In this document: positions 17,617-26,433 of the stretch, one piece after another
How positions within the stretch are numbered: the first letter of the stretch is position 1
Layout: each line of letters starts with the position of its first letter
DNA from: Ignavibacteria bacterium
GTDB taxonomy: Bacteria; Bacteroidota; Ignavibacteria; Kapaibacteriales; UBA961
Reading direction: 5' to 3'
NCBI GenBank assembly: GCA_016720145.1
Contig: JADJXV010000018.1
Coordinates: 1 to 48,214, forward strand
Length of the DNA stretch: 48,214 nucleotides
The notes under the pieces: model-generated
Told to the model about the DNA's origin: nothing
What the model saw: only the letters and a program-made list of their open reading frames with translations
The model's database searches: none
Made by a program: the position numbers and the translations under genes

Positions 17617-19037
17617 ACGACACTACTCCCAAATTATACGCCTCATCGAAAGCCCTCCATTGGTCGGCAATCCGTGATTTGCGTGTAGCATCGGACATTG
17701 CAGGTGCTGGGGCATCAGGTGAGTTTTCGCCGGATGGTATCACAGCTGAACAAATCTATGGCGCATCAATCGGAGCTTCGAGCGCAGGCGCTCACAGTGG
17801 CTTCGGAATTTTCACCGATTTAAACGGAAATACTATTTGCATTGCCACCGAAAGCCGCCCTGCTTGGGGTATGATCAAAGGCAAAGATTTACTCGGCAAG
17901 GATCCATACATCTTCCGCATCCCGAGGAATATGGGTTCGGGTGGAGCGTTTGAAAGTAATGCGTTTATGATTGGTGAAGTTGGGAAGAGTTTTGGCGAAC
18001 ATGCTGGATGGTCCGAAGCCGAGAGCTCGCAGGTTACCGGTCTGCCGGGTATAACGCTCAACCTCTACAACGACTTCCCTCACCTACTTGAGCAGATTGA
18101 GAATACTGGTAGGAAATTCGATCGCCCGATAGTCATCCTCAGTTCAGGCGAACCAATTACGATTGGAAGTGTTTTAGAAAAGGCGCTGACGTTCATTTTA
18201 GCCGTAGCAAAGCCATTCGCCGGTATGATAGGAATACCTCCCGATCTATTTGATGTACTTGCCCAATCTTTGCAAGTAATTGCTACACAAGGTAAATTCA
18301 GCATAGACATTCTTGCAGGTGCAGCACAGTTAATTATTCCGGCTGAATATAGATCCTTGATACAACCGACAAAATCAATTTACGGAAATATCGAAAGCGG
18401 CAATTATCTCAATGCCATGCAAGAACTTGGAGTTAATGCTAATTTCCAAGGAGCGACGAAAAGTTTATTAGGTGGAGATATTTCGAGTTTGTTTGAAAAA
18501 TCGAGTCTTCCTTATAGTGATTTGGTCGGCAAAGTACAGACGATGTTTCAATTTGATACCATACGATCGTTGGCGGCCGCTACTCGCTCCGGCTCAGTTC
18601 TGAATAATCTAATTGATGCCGGCAGTATGACCAAAGTCCCTGTTCTCCAAAATTTACTCGCTACAACGACAGCCGACACACTTACTTCGGCAATTCCCGG
18701 AGTACTTGAAATTATGCAAGCCGCTGTGAATCAAACGAATGACATTTCTCATCCTGATCTCTATAAGGGTGCAATCCAACTTGGACTTGGACAAATAGTT
18801 GGAGCAGATACATTCGATGAACTCACTCTTCGCGGTTTAAAAGAAAAAGCGAATCAAATTCTTGAAAGTGGAGGTAAACGATATGCTATACCTATAACGA
18901 TTCCGCAAGCAAAACGGCATGAATGGGCGCAAAATGTGGCTGATGAAGTCGGGATTGAAGTACTTGCCGACGTTGCAAGTGTCGGAACTCAACAACAGTC
19001 AGCAATTCCACAAACTTTATCAAGAGCTTGGGGATAA
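17613..19037 (+). CDS. Large structural-type protein of virus-like operon, unknown
   Basis: 474 aa. The N-terminal 130 residues are Gly/Ser/Ala-rich (ASIGASSAGAHSGFGIFTDL). The centre has a hydrophobic stretch (VLEKALTFILAVAKPFAGMI), and the rest is helical with small-residue patterns (LVGKVQTMFQFDTIRSLAAA). The opening IRDLRVASDIAGAGASGEFS has no match that I know. Length and position make it a candidate coat-associated or pilot protein. It overlaps the transglutaminase-like gene by 4 bases and is 1 base from the next gene. Confidence 0.55.
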   Translation: MNDTTPKLYASSKALHWSAIRDLRVASDIAGAGASGEFSPDGITAEQIYGASIGASSAGAHSGFGIFTDLNGNTICIATESRPAWGMIKGKDLLGKDPYIFRIPRNMGSGGAFESNAFMIGEVGKSFGEHAGWSEAESSQVTGLPGITLNLYNDFPHLLEQIENTGRKFDRPIVILSSGEPITIGSVLEKALTFILAVAKPFAGMIGIPPDLFDVLAQSLQVIATQGKFSIDILAGAAQLIIPAEYRSLIQPTKSIYGNIESGNYLNAMQELGVNANFQGATKSLLGGDISSLFEKSSLPYSDLVGKVQTMFQFDTIRSLAAATRSGSVLNNLIDAGSMTKVPVLQNLLATTTADTLTSAIPGVLEIMQAAVNQTNDISHPDLYKGAIQLGLGQIVGADTFDELTLRGLKEKANQILESGGKRYAIPITIPQAKRHEWAQNVADEVGIEVLADVASVGTQQQSAIPQTLSRAWG

Positions 19038-19038
19038 C

Positions 19039-19608
19039 ATGACCATACATAAAATAAGAACAAGGCAAATAAAAAACAAAGGGTTAAATGGGTATTGTTT
19101 ATACAAAGATGGGCAACTAATACCACCACAGGAAGCAGTGCCAACAGCGCAACCTCTTCCGCAATCTGTACAAGAGCCGTATCAACAGAATACAGCGAAT
19201 ACAACAGATTCCAATGGTCAGTGTTGCCCACAACCCAATCCGATCTCGATTAATATCACGAACAGCCAGGACACGAACAGTAGAAATACAAATACCTCGC
19301 GGCATGTTGATAGAGTGCCACAGCAAGTAGTAAGACCTCGACAAGTTAGAGCATCTCATCGTTCTACAATTATTCGGCAAATGCCGATTTATCGTACTCT
19401 GATTCAACGAGTTCCCTATCCTGTAATTCAGCAAGTTCCGATCGAAGTAATCAAACAAGTTGAAGTGATCAAACGGGTTGAAGTGCCGGTAGAGGTAATT
19501 AAACAAGTAGAAATTCCGGTACACCGTAATACTTATACTGAACGGATCGTACAAATTCCGATCACAGGTTGTGAAGGCAAAGAGTTTATTTATCCATCGT
19601 GGACGTAA
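19039..19608 (+). CDS. Pro/Gln/Val-rich repeat protein of virus-like operon
   Basis: 189 aa from ATG 19039, right after the previous stop; the frame is open further upstream inside that gene, which I treat as overlap noise. The N-terminal part has KNKGLNGYCLYKDGQLIPP, then a Gln/Asn/Thr-rich linker with CCPQ. The C-terminal half is built of short alternating units: VPYPVIQQVPIEVIKQVEV, VIKRVEVPVEVIKQVEIPV. Such PVExIKxVE repeats make extended or beta-solenoid segments. A spike or connector role is possible but unproven. Confidence 0.55.
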   Translation: MTIHKIRTRQIKNKGLNGYCLYKDGQLIPPQEAVPTAQPLPQSVQEPYQQNTANTTDSNGQCCPQPNPISINITNSQDTNSRNTNTSRHVDRVPQQVVRPRQVRASHRSTIIRQMPIYRTLIQRVPYPVIQQVPIEVIKQVEVIKRVEVPVEVIKQVEIPVHRNTYTERIVQIPITGCEGKEFIYPSWT

Positions 19609-19663
19609 GCAGATTTCCATATTAAATATAAAATTTATAAAGCAATTACAGAAAGTCAAGTTT

Positions 19664-20083
19664 ATGGTCATTTCATCAGTACTGCAACCTCAACAACAAG
19701 AACTTACCTCCGCGTGTAAGGGTGGATATTGCTTCGGCGGTGGCTTAAAGCTAAGTCAAATACGTAGTGGGTTACGAGGACTCAGCGGTGATATGTTTTT
19801 AGGTGCAGGTGCAATTGCTGGAGGTGGCACACCAGGCGCAACAGCAAGCGGTTGCGCCCCTTGCCCTACAGGATGCCGAACAGAAATTCGCAAAGAAGTC
19901 TATCATGCTCGCCAACAACGAATTTCACCTTCGGATGTAGCAGTGAAAGTGAGCCGTAAAATTGTGAAATGTGAAGATGTGGGCGGTGTTCCTAAAATTG
20001 CTTGTGAGCAAAACGCTATCAATGGATTGCGTGGATTACATGGATGCAGCTCCTGCTCCGGCAATCATTCCGACAGAATGTAA
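19664..20083 (+). CDS. Cys-rich module protein A (first of four)
   Basis: 139 aa from ATG 19664; the frame is open upstream to 19571 but would overlap the preceding gene. It contains the module shared by the next three genes: CAPCPTGCRTEIRKEVYHAR (Cys64, Cys67, Cys71), then QRISPSDVAVKVSRKIVKC (Cys103), then IAC (Cys114). A Gly-rich N-terminal part holds GLRGLSGDMFLGAGAIAGGG, and the tail holds INGLRGLHGCSSC. Five conserved Cys suggest a disulfide- or metal-stabilised small domain, probably virion-exposed. Family not recognised. Confidence 0.6.
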   Translation: MVISSVLQPQQQELTSACKGGYCFGGGLKLSQIRSGLRGLSGDMFLGAGAIAGGGTPGATASGCAPCPTGCRTEIRKEVYHARQQRISPSDVAVKVSRKIVKCEDVGGVPKIACEQNAINGLRGLHGCSSCSGNHSDRM

Positions 20084-20089
20084 TTATCA

Positions 20090-20641
20090 ATGATAATCAC
20101 GCAAATACAACCAAATACCGACTTGCGAATTGCGATGGAACGAAAGAAACGCATACCGTTATCAGGTTTGGGATCGGTCACATTTCCGGTGGTAGATAGA
20201 TGTGAAAGCGGATACTTTCAAATAGTGCATTCGGGCAGTGTGATTAGTGAATCAGGAGTGCAGATTGATGGCGCGGTGAGGATTTTCCGCACTCAAATCA
20301 AAAGTTTTGAAGTTGTAGGGAGAGTCGGGTATGCTGAAGGAACACTCGTATTTCAGATGACCGACGGAAGATTCTTCAGGTTAATAGATGCTTACAATGC
20401 AGAACAGTATGTAATAGGTTATGAAGTAGTGCCTTGCAGGGATAAAGCTTTGAAAATATCATGCCTTCCCTGCCCTACAAACTGCAAAACAGAAACTCTC
20501 AATACAGTGTATTACGCACGAAAACAAAGAACAACGGAATCCGATATCATAGTGAAATTCAGCCGAAAGTTTACTCGGTGTGATGGCGCACTAACTCCTC
20601 GTGTGGATTGTGATGTAAGTAAAAAATTTGGACTCAATTAA
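20090..20641 (+). CDS. Cys-rich module protein B
   Basis: 183 aa. The N-terminal 120 residues are beta-rich (GYFQIVHSGSVISESGVQID; GTLVFQMTDGRFFRLIDAYN) and contain a near-start LSGLGS. The C-terminal third is the same module as in the neighbours: CLPCPTNCKTETLNTVYYAR from Cys125, KQRTTESDIIVKFSRKFTRC, then VDC. It starts 6 bases after the preceding stop. The distinct N-terminal domain fused to a common Cys module implies a shared attachment or assembly surface. Confidence 0.6.
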   Translation: MIITQIQPNTDLRIAMERKKRIPLSGLGSVTFPVVDRCESGYFQIVHSGSVISESGVQIDGAVRIFRTQIKSFEVVGRVGYAEGTLVFQMTDGRFFRLIDAYNAEQYVIGYEVVPCRDKALKISCLPCPTNCKTETLNTVYYARKQRTTESDIIVKFSRKFTRCDGALTPRVDCDVSKKFGLN

Positions 20642-20653
20642 CAATGAAATAGA

Positions 20654-20881
20654 ATGGCACTCCCCGGATACTTTTTTGGTAAGCGAAAAGTCGCACTGGT
20701 AGCGACTTCAAATCCGGAATGTTCTCCCTGTCCTCCAATTCAAAATTGTGTTCGAAAAATGGAGCAACACCTCCATTACTTGCGCCGTGAGCGGATGAAT
20801 GATACCGATATAGCAGTCCGAATGCTACGTAAAAAATTAATATGCAACAGTACTCAGCCGGTGGTGGATTGTCAAAAATGA
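20654..20881 (+). CDS. Cys-rich module protein C (minimal version)
   Basis: 75 aa, almost only the shared module: CSPCPPIQNCVRKMEQHLHY from Cys23, then RRERMNDTDIAVRMLRKKLI, then Cys and a final VVDCQK. The N-terminal 20 residues are MALPGYFFGKRKVALVATSN. It defines the minimal boundaries of the module. It lies 12 bases after protein B. Confidence 0.6.
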   Translation: MALPGYFFGKRKVALVATSNPECSPCPPIQNCVRKMEQHLHYLRRERMNDTDIAVRMLRKKLICNSTQPVVDCQK

Positions 20882-20918
20882 AGTAAAAAATATAATCAAA
20901 TTTTATGAAGGTGAAGAC

Positions 20919-21923
20919 ATGATAACATCATTAGTTCCGCACAACAAACGGCAGGTTTATCGCGGAAATTTACGTGGTATGGAAGGACTCAATGACGCAT
21001 TTGATCCAACAGTTCCCTATACCGCAACACAAAATTTCCTTGATATGCAGAACGATCCAAGTGTTGGACCGCGAGTGAATCAAATAGTGAGTTCCGGCAG
21101 TGTTGGGAACTATTCAAATTATCGGGTGTATAATGATACTTTGACCGGTAAAGTGTTTGTTGACATTGGCTTGTCTTATCCAAAACTACAAGAGCTTGTC
21201 CCATCAGTATCACCGACGCAACCACCGACACAATCAGACTGCCCATGTAATAATTGCCACGAAGAAACTGTAATCGAGACATGGTATGCAAGCAAACAAC
21301 AAGTAAACTCTAGCGATATTCCGGTGAATATGACCAGTGAAGTCGTTGTTTGCGAACCAACCGATGGCACAAATTCTCCCAAACCACTGTGCGCTGATGA
21401 CATAGCTCGTTTAAGCGCTCAAGGAATCAATGGATTAGGGAATATGCTCTATACAAATAGACAGAAGGCGTGTATCAACGGATGCAAAGGTATTCAACCG
21501 GAGTCTGCTTGGAATAAGTGCATGGATGGATGTTCTTCAACGAATGCTCCAATCCAATCTCGAACAGCCGATTCGGCATGGGGTAAATGTACCACAGCTT
21601 GTAATGGACAAGGTCTTTCACAAGAACAGCTCCAACGCTGTTATGCTGCTTGCGGTACTTCAACCGGTGGATCTACGGCGAGCAATTCCGGCTATATGGT
21701 TAGTCAATCAGGACAATTAGTGCGATCACTTTCGGGCTTGAGTAACGACAATACTGCTTCCGATCCGGTGGTGTATGACAACCCTCCGGTGTATTACACA
21801 AACCCAACTTCAACTATGGATTGCGAAAAAGGTAATTCAGGAGTTATGGCATTTGCTCTCGTCGGTATTGCCGGATTAATCATAGGTGGACTCATAGTCA
21901 AAGCAATCATCAAAACACGTTAA
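20919..21923 (+). CDS. Cys-rich module protein D with C-terminal membrane anchor
   Basis: 334 aa. The N-terminal part contains LRGMEGLNDAFDPTVPYTA. The shared module begins at Cys108 (CPCNNCHEETVIETWYAS) and continues KQQVNSSDIPVNMTSEVVVC. A second Cys-rich part follows, with repeats CINGCKGIQPESAWNKCMDG and SAWGKCTTACNGQGLSQEQL. A Ser/Thr linker and one membrane helix near the end (VMAFALVGIAGLIIGGLIV) complete it. The anchor would hold the Cys-rich part outside a membrane, either that of the host or an internal virion membrane. Function unknown. Confidence 0.6.
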   Translation: MITSLVPHNKRQVYRGNLRGMEGLNDAFDPTVPYTATQNFLDMQNDPSVGPRVNQIVSSGSVGNYSNYRVYNDTLTGKVFVDIGLSYPKLQELVPSVSPTQPPTQSDCPCNNCHEETVIETWYASKQQVNSSDIPVNMTSEVVVCEPTDGTNSPKPLCADDIARLSAQGINGLGNMLYTNRQKACINGCKGIQPESAWNKCMDGCSSTNAPIQSRTADSAWGKCTTACNGQGLSQEQLQRCYAACGTSTGGSTASNSGYMVSQSGQLVRSLSGLSNDNTASDPVVYDNPPVYYTNPTSTMDCEKGNSGVMAFALVGIAGLIIGGLIVKAIIKTR

Positions 21924-21984
21924 CATATTGATAATTCATTAAAATAACAATTACTATTTTAAAATTTTCCAAAAGGAAAAAACG

Positions 21985-22569
21985 ATGGCAAAGAAATTTT
22001 CGTACAACATCAAAGCAAATATAAAAGTTGGATTCGGTAAGGAAGCTTTGATAGATGATCTGAGCGCTCTCGCTGTTCCGCTTGTCTATACATTGCTCCC
22101 AACTGTCTTGAATGTACAGGGTTGGCTCGCGATGTTTATTGGTTTTGCCGTGCCATATGCTGCCGGTAAACTGTTCAATATGCCAGGTGTGTGTCATGCT
22201 GCACTGGCAGTAGCCGGAACGCATTTGATTTATGCCAAAGGACAAGGGATGATCACGAATGCGTTCTCACGTCCAATTTGGACTTTAACGCCTGCTTCTG
22301 AATTTGGTCAACCATCTATAACTCAAGATGGTACTACTCCGGCTGGAGTCCCAATTCAAGGATTAAGTGGTACACAGTATATTACCGCAGGGAACGAAAA
22401 ACTCGTGACCTACAATCCTCGGGAAATTGAACAACAAGCATATCCTGTCCCCGAACCGATGAGTACATCGACTATTGGTGACTTTGTAGAAGACACTTCT
22501 GTGCCTGTTTCCACAGTACAATGGGGGAGAAACAACAATAAGCGCAGGACTTCCAAATCCAACTGGTGA
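21985..22569 (+). CDS. Membrane protein of virus-like operon
   Basis: 194 aa. It has two to three membrane segments in the N-terminal 100 residues (VPLVYTLLPTVLNVQGWLAM, FIGFAVPYAAGKLF, GVCHAALAVAGTHLIY). The C-terminal half is polar and contains IQGLSGTQYI. The tail is basic (NNNKRRTSKSNW). An AAGGAAA sequence lies shortly before the ATG. It is immediately upstream of the likely major coat gene. The layout suggests a membrane protein with a soluble tail. No family recognised. Confidence 0.6.
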   Translation: MAKKFSYNIKANIKVGFGKEALIDDLSALAVPLVYTLLPTVLNVQGWLAMFIGFAVPYAAGKLFNMPGVCHAALAVAGTHLIYAKGQGMITNAFSRPIWTLTPASEFGQPSITQDGTTPAGVPIQGLSGTQYITAGNEKLVTYNPREIEQQAYPVPEPMSTSTIGDFVEDTSVPVSTVQWGRNNNKRRTSKSNW

Positions 22570-22651
22570 ACTACAGAGAACGAATCTAACATACTGTAGA
22601 AACAATTGATTATAACATTTTATTTCTTACTTTTTATCGGAGATTACTACA

Positions 22652-23329
22652 ATGGCACGTATAGATGAATTACTCACACCGGACGAGATTTTGGTATTGG
22701 CTGCAAACACCCGTTTAGCAGCACAAGACAAAAGACATGTTGGAACTTTTGGAGAAAAACCTGTTGTAGCAGGCAGTTTAGTGTTTTGGCCGGCTGCAAC
22801 AGTCATTGCTTCTAAAACTTTCTACGACAAAACAACCCAAGGGCTGTTAACCGACAAATTCACCGGCACTCGAACATGGCCGGGTGGATTTACGGGAGAG
22901 AATGTGATTATTTCCCATATCAGAATCGATCCTGAAATTTCTCTTGCATTTGCAGTTGCAATTGTCGGTGAAACAGCTGCACAAGCTTATCACTACTTTC
23001 AGACCGGAACAATGATTGTTGCCGAAATAGACGGTGTTAGACAATTTGAGATTAACGTCAAATCGTTTTTGCCACAATACTCTATTGGCAATGGTGCAGG
23101 AGGCTATACTCTCATCACCAAGGATAATTTTGATTTAGGGTTTGAATTACCTGAAGTAATTAAAGTTCCGTATGGCAAGGATCTGAAAATTTTTGTTAAT
23201 CCACCGGATGGATTAAAAACAGCGGCTGATGTCGTTGCTACTACAGGGCATTACCCTCAATTTTCAGCTTTAAATATCTATACTCTCTTCTTACAAGCGT
23301 TCGGTCGATCAGTCGCTGCGAACGTGTAA
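22652..23329 (+). CDS. Candidate major capsid/coat protein, 225 aa
   Basis: 225 aa, no membrane helix or Cys cluster, mostly predicted strands: GSLVFWPAATVIASKTFYD, GENVIISHIRIDPEISLAF, GTMIVAEIDGVRQFEINVK, DFDLGFELPEV-type segments, then a helical end. A good ribosome-binding site (CGGAGATTAC) lies before it and a GC-rich hairpin lies just after its stop, which would give it a separate abundant transcript. Those two points make it the best coat-protein candidate in the block. A jelly-roll fold is plausible from the strand pattern but not shown. Two other beta-rich genes follow directly. Confidence 0.45.
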   Translation: MARIDELLTPDEILVLAANTRLAAQDKRHVGTFGEKPVVAGSLVFWPAATVIASKTFYDKTTQGLLTDKFTGTRTWPGGFTGENVIISHIRIDPEISLAFAVAIVGETAAQAYHYFQTGTMIVAEIDGVRQFEINVKSFLPQYSIGNGAGGYTLITKDNFDLGFELPEVIKVPYGKDLKIFVNPPDGLKTAADVVATTGHYPQFSALNIYTLFLQAFGRSVAANV

Positions 23330-23354
23330 TCGAGTAAAAATCTTAAACTACATT

Positions 23355-23379
23355 GGGGGGTACTTATAACAATCCCCCC
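23355..23379 (+). terminator. G6/C6 hairpin after candidate coat gene
   Basis: GGGGGG (23355-23360) and CCCCCC (23374-23379) form a 6-bp stem with a 13-base loop, followed by TTTG. It may be a partial terminator or an mRNA-stabilising hairpin between the 225-aa gene and the next two genes. Confidence 0.6.
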
Positions 23380-23413
23380 TTTGTTCTTTACCAATACAAA
23401 CCGAGGGCTTACT

Positions 23414-23800
23414 GTGAGAATAATAGTGTTAGAAGATAGCATCTTAGCGTCGGGCGCATCCGGAAGTGGCGCTAAATGGACAATAGATGATAAGTATGAA
23501 ATCGTTGACGGAACGATCAGTTGCTACGACAATGACGGGTCTGTTTTTGATGCTTTAGCTCATGATGACATTACTACCGAATGGACAATTGGAAGTAATC
23601 CGATAGCAAATACATCCGAGGCACGTATTCCGCTCGTAGCATTGAAAACCATATTAGAGAGTCAAAAGTTCAGACCGTTTTCGATAGAACATACGAAAGA
23701 AATGATGTTCAAAGCCAAACATATAGTTGTAAGCGGAACAACAAATAATACATTTCCTATTAAGGTACGCCTTGTATTAAGTATTGCGAAACGAGGATAA
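23414..23800 (+). CDS. Beta-rich coat-candidate protein, 128 aa
   Basis: 128 aa from GTG 23414. A TTG at 23381 in the same frame would place the start at the hairpin and is less likely. Segments such as GAKWTIDDKYEIVDGTISCY, FRPFSIEHTKEMMFKAKHI and TFPIKVRLVLSIAKRG alternate strand and loop, with no membrane helix. The stop is 1 base before the next ATG. It could be a second jelly-roll coat protein or a receptor-binding subunit. No family recognised. Confidence 0.5.
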   Translation: MRIIVLEDSILASGASGSGAKWTIDDKYEIVDGTISCYDNDGSVFDALAHDDITTEWTIGSNPIANTSEARIPLVALKTILESQKFRPFSIEHTKEMMFKAKHIVVSGTTNNTFPIKVRLVLSIAKRG

Positions 23801-23801
23801 T

Positions 23802-24533
23802 ATGTTGAGAGATCACGTTGTTGCCGGAAGTCTTGAGGAAACACAAGAAATGTGGGAAGCGCACTCCCCTCTCTTTGCGATATTTATGTCATCAACGGAA
23901 AGTGCTGAAACACAGACAAATGACTTTGTTCTCAGTAGTCTTGATGGAGGAAGATTGGAATTACTGAATTGTGGAGCTTCTGCGACAACGATGGGTACAA
24001 ATGTACTACAAGTATCGCCCTATTCTACACGATTACGACCGGTTACTAATCTCAGTAAATTCAAAATTTACCGTAAAATCTATCTGACCAAAATTACATT
24101 TAATGTACTTGATACGACTCTCACCGGAGCGATTCCACAAGATGCACAGGTGGATACAGAAATCAGCGATTCTCTTATAACTAACAATGATGCCTATGTA
24201 CAGTCAAGATTCAGGTTTGGGACGATTGGTAATTGGCAACCTAATTTTTTCCGACCGTCAGTTTCCCTCAAAAATGGCGACGATATATTCGAAACGATGG
24301 TGAGTTCAAATTTTGACGACAAAGACAACTTGGGTGATATGTCTATTGGCCCGATGTTGCCGTATGAATACATACCTCCTATTCCTCATTATTTAGGACA
24401 AGTATTGGATCTCAATGATGCTATTCGAGAGTATGCAAAAGCAGGTCAAATAGTTCAGGATACCGTTGCTGGAGTCAAGAAAATACAACGATATCCAATT
24501 CACTGCCAGATGGAATTTCTCGGAATCAAGTAA
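23802..24533 (+). CDS. Beta-rich coat-candidate protein, 243 aa
   Basis: 243 aa from ATG 23802, preceded by ACGAGG at the right distance. Predicted strands include FVLSSLDGGRLELLNCGA, KFKIYRKIYLTKITFNVLD and YVQSRFRFGTIGNWQPNFF. A Pro-rich PYEYIPPIPHYLG precedes a helical C-terminus. The strand KIYLTKITFNV is similar in style to GENVIISHIRI in the 225-aa protein, so the two may be distantly related. Gene order (225 aa, 128 aa, 243 aa) recalls viruses with paired coat proteins, which is speculation. Confidence 0.5.
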   Translation: MLRDHVVAGSLEETQEMWEAHSPLFAIFMSSTESAETQTNDFVLSSLDGGRLELLNCGASATTMGTNVLQVSPYSTRLRPVTNLSKFKIYRKIYLTKITFNVLDTTLTGAIPQDAQVDTEISDSLITNNDAYVQSRFRFGTIGNWQPNFFRPSVSLKNGDDIFETMVSSNFDDKDNLGDMSIGPMLPYEYIPPIPHYLGQVLDLNDAIREYAKAGQIVQDTVAGVKKIQRYPIHCQMEFLGIK

Positions 24534-24551
24534 CGTGGAATCAAGTAAACA

Positions 24552-25085
24552 ATGACTGAACAAACTGCATATAAACTACATCTTGAGCAAGCACGAGCAG
24601 TTGCTCGGATACTCCCAGTACAAGAGTATGACCTTGCTAAATATGCTTTTGCAGTGAATAAAATCGAGAATCGATCCTTTAAAGAAAATGCCAAAAACCC
24701 ATATTCATCTGCTCGTGGTATGATGCAAATGCTCATTGGGACACAAAAGGAACTTGAAATTAAATACCTGAAAGTCAATCACAATCCGGATAAGATATAT
24801 CAACCGGCGTATGCTATCTATTTAGGACAATACGAACTCGCTCGTCAGCTTAAACGCTATGGCGGTAATTGGCGCAAGGCGATTCACGCCTATAATCGTG
24901 GATCGTATCAAGTGCATAAAGCGAATTCACCGGGCTTCGCTTCCGGCGAAAATTACGCAAATAGCGTACTCAATGCTTTACAAAAAACAGATTACGCGGC
25001 TTTAAATAATGCCACCGGTTATGATGTTGTTGCCGCTAACACATCCGGTCATTCATCAACTTCTTTACGTCGGGAGTGGACTTAA
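24552..25085 (+). CDS. Lytic transglycosylase (SLT-like)
   Basis: 177 aa. The catalytic Glu is Glu39 in KIENRSFKENA, followed by SSARGMMQML (residues 52-61), the usual S..G.MQ element, and by a later AIHAYNRGSYQV (the family A.AYN.G). This is the fold that cleaves the beta-1,4 bond between MurNAc and GlcNAc. There is no signal peptide, so it is probably a virion enzyme for cell-wall entry rather than a secreted host enzyme. Its stop TAA overlaps the next start (TAATG). Confidence 0.8.
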   Translation: MTEQTAYKLHLEQARAVARILPVQEYDLAKYAFAVNKIENRSFKENAKNPYSSARGMMQMLIGTQKELEIKYLKVNHNPDKIYQPAYAIYLGQYELARQLKRYGGNWRKAIHAYNRGSYQVHKANSPGFASGENYANSVLNALQKTDYAALNNATGYDVVAANTSGHSSTSLRREWT

Positions 25086-26131
25086 TGGAAGAAAAAATAA
25101 AAGAATTCTCAGAATTCAAAACGTATGTGATAGGTATTCCGACTTCGGGATCATCACGTCAGTCGCCGGTCTATGTCAATAATACCTCCATGACTATTCA
25201 TGGAAGTAATCTACGAAGGATGAAAATTGTCACCGTCTTAGATTTAGGTAAAAATCGTGAACCGAAAATTGCCTTAAAACCCGGTAAAAATTATGTCGTT
25301 TTTGAATTAACCGAAAATGGGTTTGACACGTTCTTTGCGCAATTCACCCCTGAACCACCACCACCGATCAATCACAACACACCTGTAAAACGCAAACAAG
25401 GTTTGAGCGATGCTGGAGTGCAACAAACTTTACAACAACAGCCAATTTACGGTGGCTTGCAACCAACAGATAATCCACAGCAAATCAAACGGATACAAGA
25501 CAGCCATGAAACGCATGTCAAAAGTTTGCAAGCACAGATTGATACCTTTAATTCACGACAAGATGCCTTGCTTGCTTCAATTAATGATAGACATATCAAA
25601 GAATTAGAACGAGTAAAAGATGCTCACGACGAAGTGCTTATGGTACTCCACACGCAAATAGGACGATTACAAGGTGAGCGCGATGAGAAGGAAGGTAATT
25701 TTTTCGAGATGCAGAATAAGTACTTTGACGAAGAAAAAGTGAATCACAATCTCAAAGAAGAAGTGAAATCAATTACTTCGAAGTTTGCTCAAGATCTCAA
25801 CTTAGCCAAACAAAAATTCGATTTTTTAATGCACCAACGAGATGAAGAACTGAAAGTGCAAAAGAAATTTGATGCGATTGCAAGTAACGGATCATCGGTA
25901 GGAGATAACGTTTTTGAAAAATTACTACCAATTGGCATCCAAGCACTTACGCAGTGGCTATCCGATAAAACGGGTGGTAGCCCAAGTGCTACTCCTGCTG
26001 TCCCTGCAACTCAGGTTATGGTTCCCAATCCGGCGCAAAATCTCAGCGGAGTACAGCACACAAATAATGGTATGCCTCCAGTACGACCACGACCATTACC
26101 AATGCCCGAACCGGAAGGAATTACTCAATGA
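25085..26131 (+). CDS. Coiled-coil protein with N-terminal beta domain and Pro-rich ends
   Basis: 348 aa from ATG 25085 (TAATG overlap); GTG 25076 is an alternative. The first 95 residues form a beta domain (TSMTIHGSNLRRMKIVTVLD, KPGKNYVVFELTENGFDTFF). A PEPPPP linker and Gln-rich part follow, then about 130 residues of coiled coil (HVKSLQAQIDTFNSRQDALL ... EVKSITSKFAQDLNLAKQKF). The C-terminus is Pro-rich (PPVRPRPLPMPEPEG). It looks like a rod linking two structures, for example a spike stalk. No family recognised. Confidence 0.55.
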   Translation: MEEKIKEFSEFKTYVIGIPTSGSSRQSPVYVNNTSMTIHGSNLRRMKIVTVLDLGKNREPKIALKPGKNYVVFELTENGFDTFFAQFTPEPPPPINHNTPVKRKQGLSDAGVQQTLQQQPIYGGLQPTDNPQQIKRIQDSHETHVKSLQAQIDTFNSRQDALLASINDRHIKELERVKDAHDEVLMVLHTQIGRLQGERDEKEGNFFEMQNKYFDEEKVNHNLKEEVKSITSKFAQDLNLAKQKFDFLMHQRDEELKVQKKFDAIASNGSSVGDNVFEKLLPIGIQALTQWLSDKTGGSPSATPAVPATQVMVPNPAQNLSGVQHTNNGMPPVRPRPLPMPEPEGITQ

Positions 26132-26433
26132 ATCAAGCGCTTGCGACCGATGTACCAACTTGGCTAAAGAACGTTTTGCTCAAAATAAATTGGAATGGTC
26201 TCAACTTTGTTTTGAGAAAAGCAATTAAGGAAATTGTACATTCAAATTGCTATGTTTTACCACAAAAAGGTGGTGAGACTTTTTACACCATTGCTTTTAC
26301 TACCGATGCACCAACGGAGATCATTGATAGCATAAATTATGTTGATTTCAATAGTATGACCTCTTCAAAACAACAAGAATTTAAAACGAAAATTGAAAAA
26401 GCTGTTAAAACATATTTGGGAGTACAGGTATGA
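26128..26433 (+). CDS. Small protein of virus-like operon, 101 aa
   Basis: 101 aa, mixed alpha/beta: a Trp-containing amphipathic start (TWLKNVLLKINWNGLNFVL), a strand pair (GGETFYTIAFTTDAPTEI) and a basic helical end. It overlaps both neighbours by 4 bases (ATGA), so it is translated in a coupled chain with the coiled-coil protein and the following membrane peptide. No family recognised. Confidence 0.55.
   Translation: MNQALATDVPTWLKNVLLKINWNGLNFVLRKAIKEIVHSNCYVLPQKGGETFYTIAFTTDAPTEIIDSINYVDFNSMTSSKQQEFKTKIEKAVKTYLGVQV

Noticed and set aside
19117..19671. Minus-strand frame of 184 codons opposite the Pro/Val-rich gene
   Set aside because: It mirrors the repeat-rich plus-strand gene, which has proper coupling to its neighbours.
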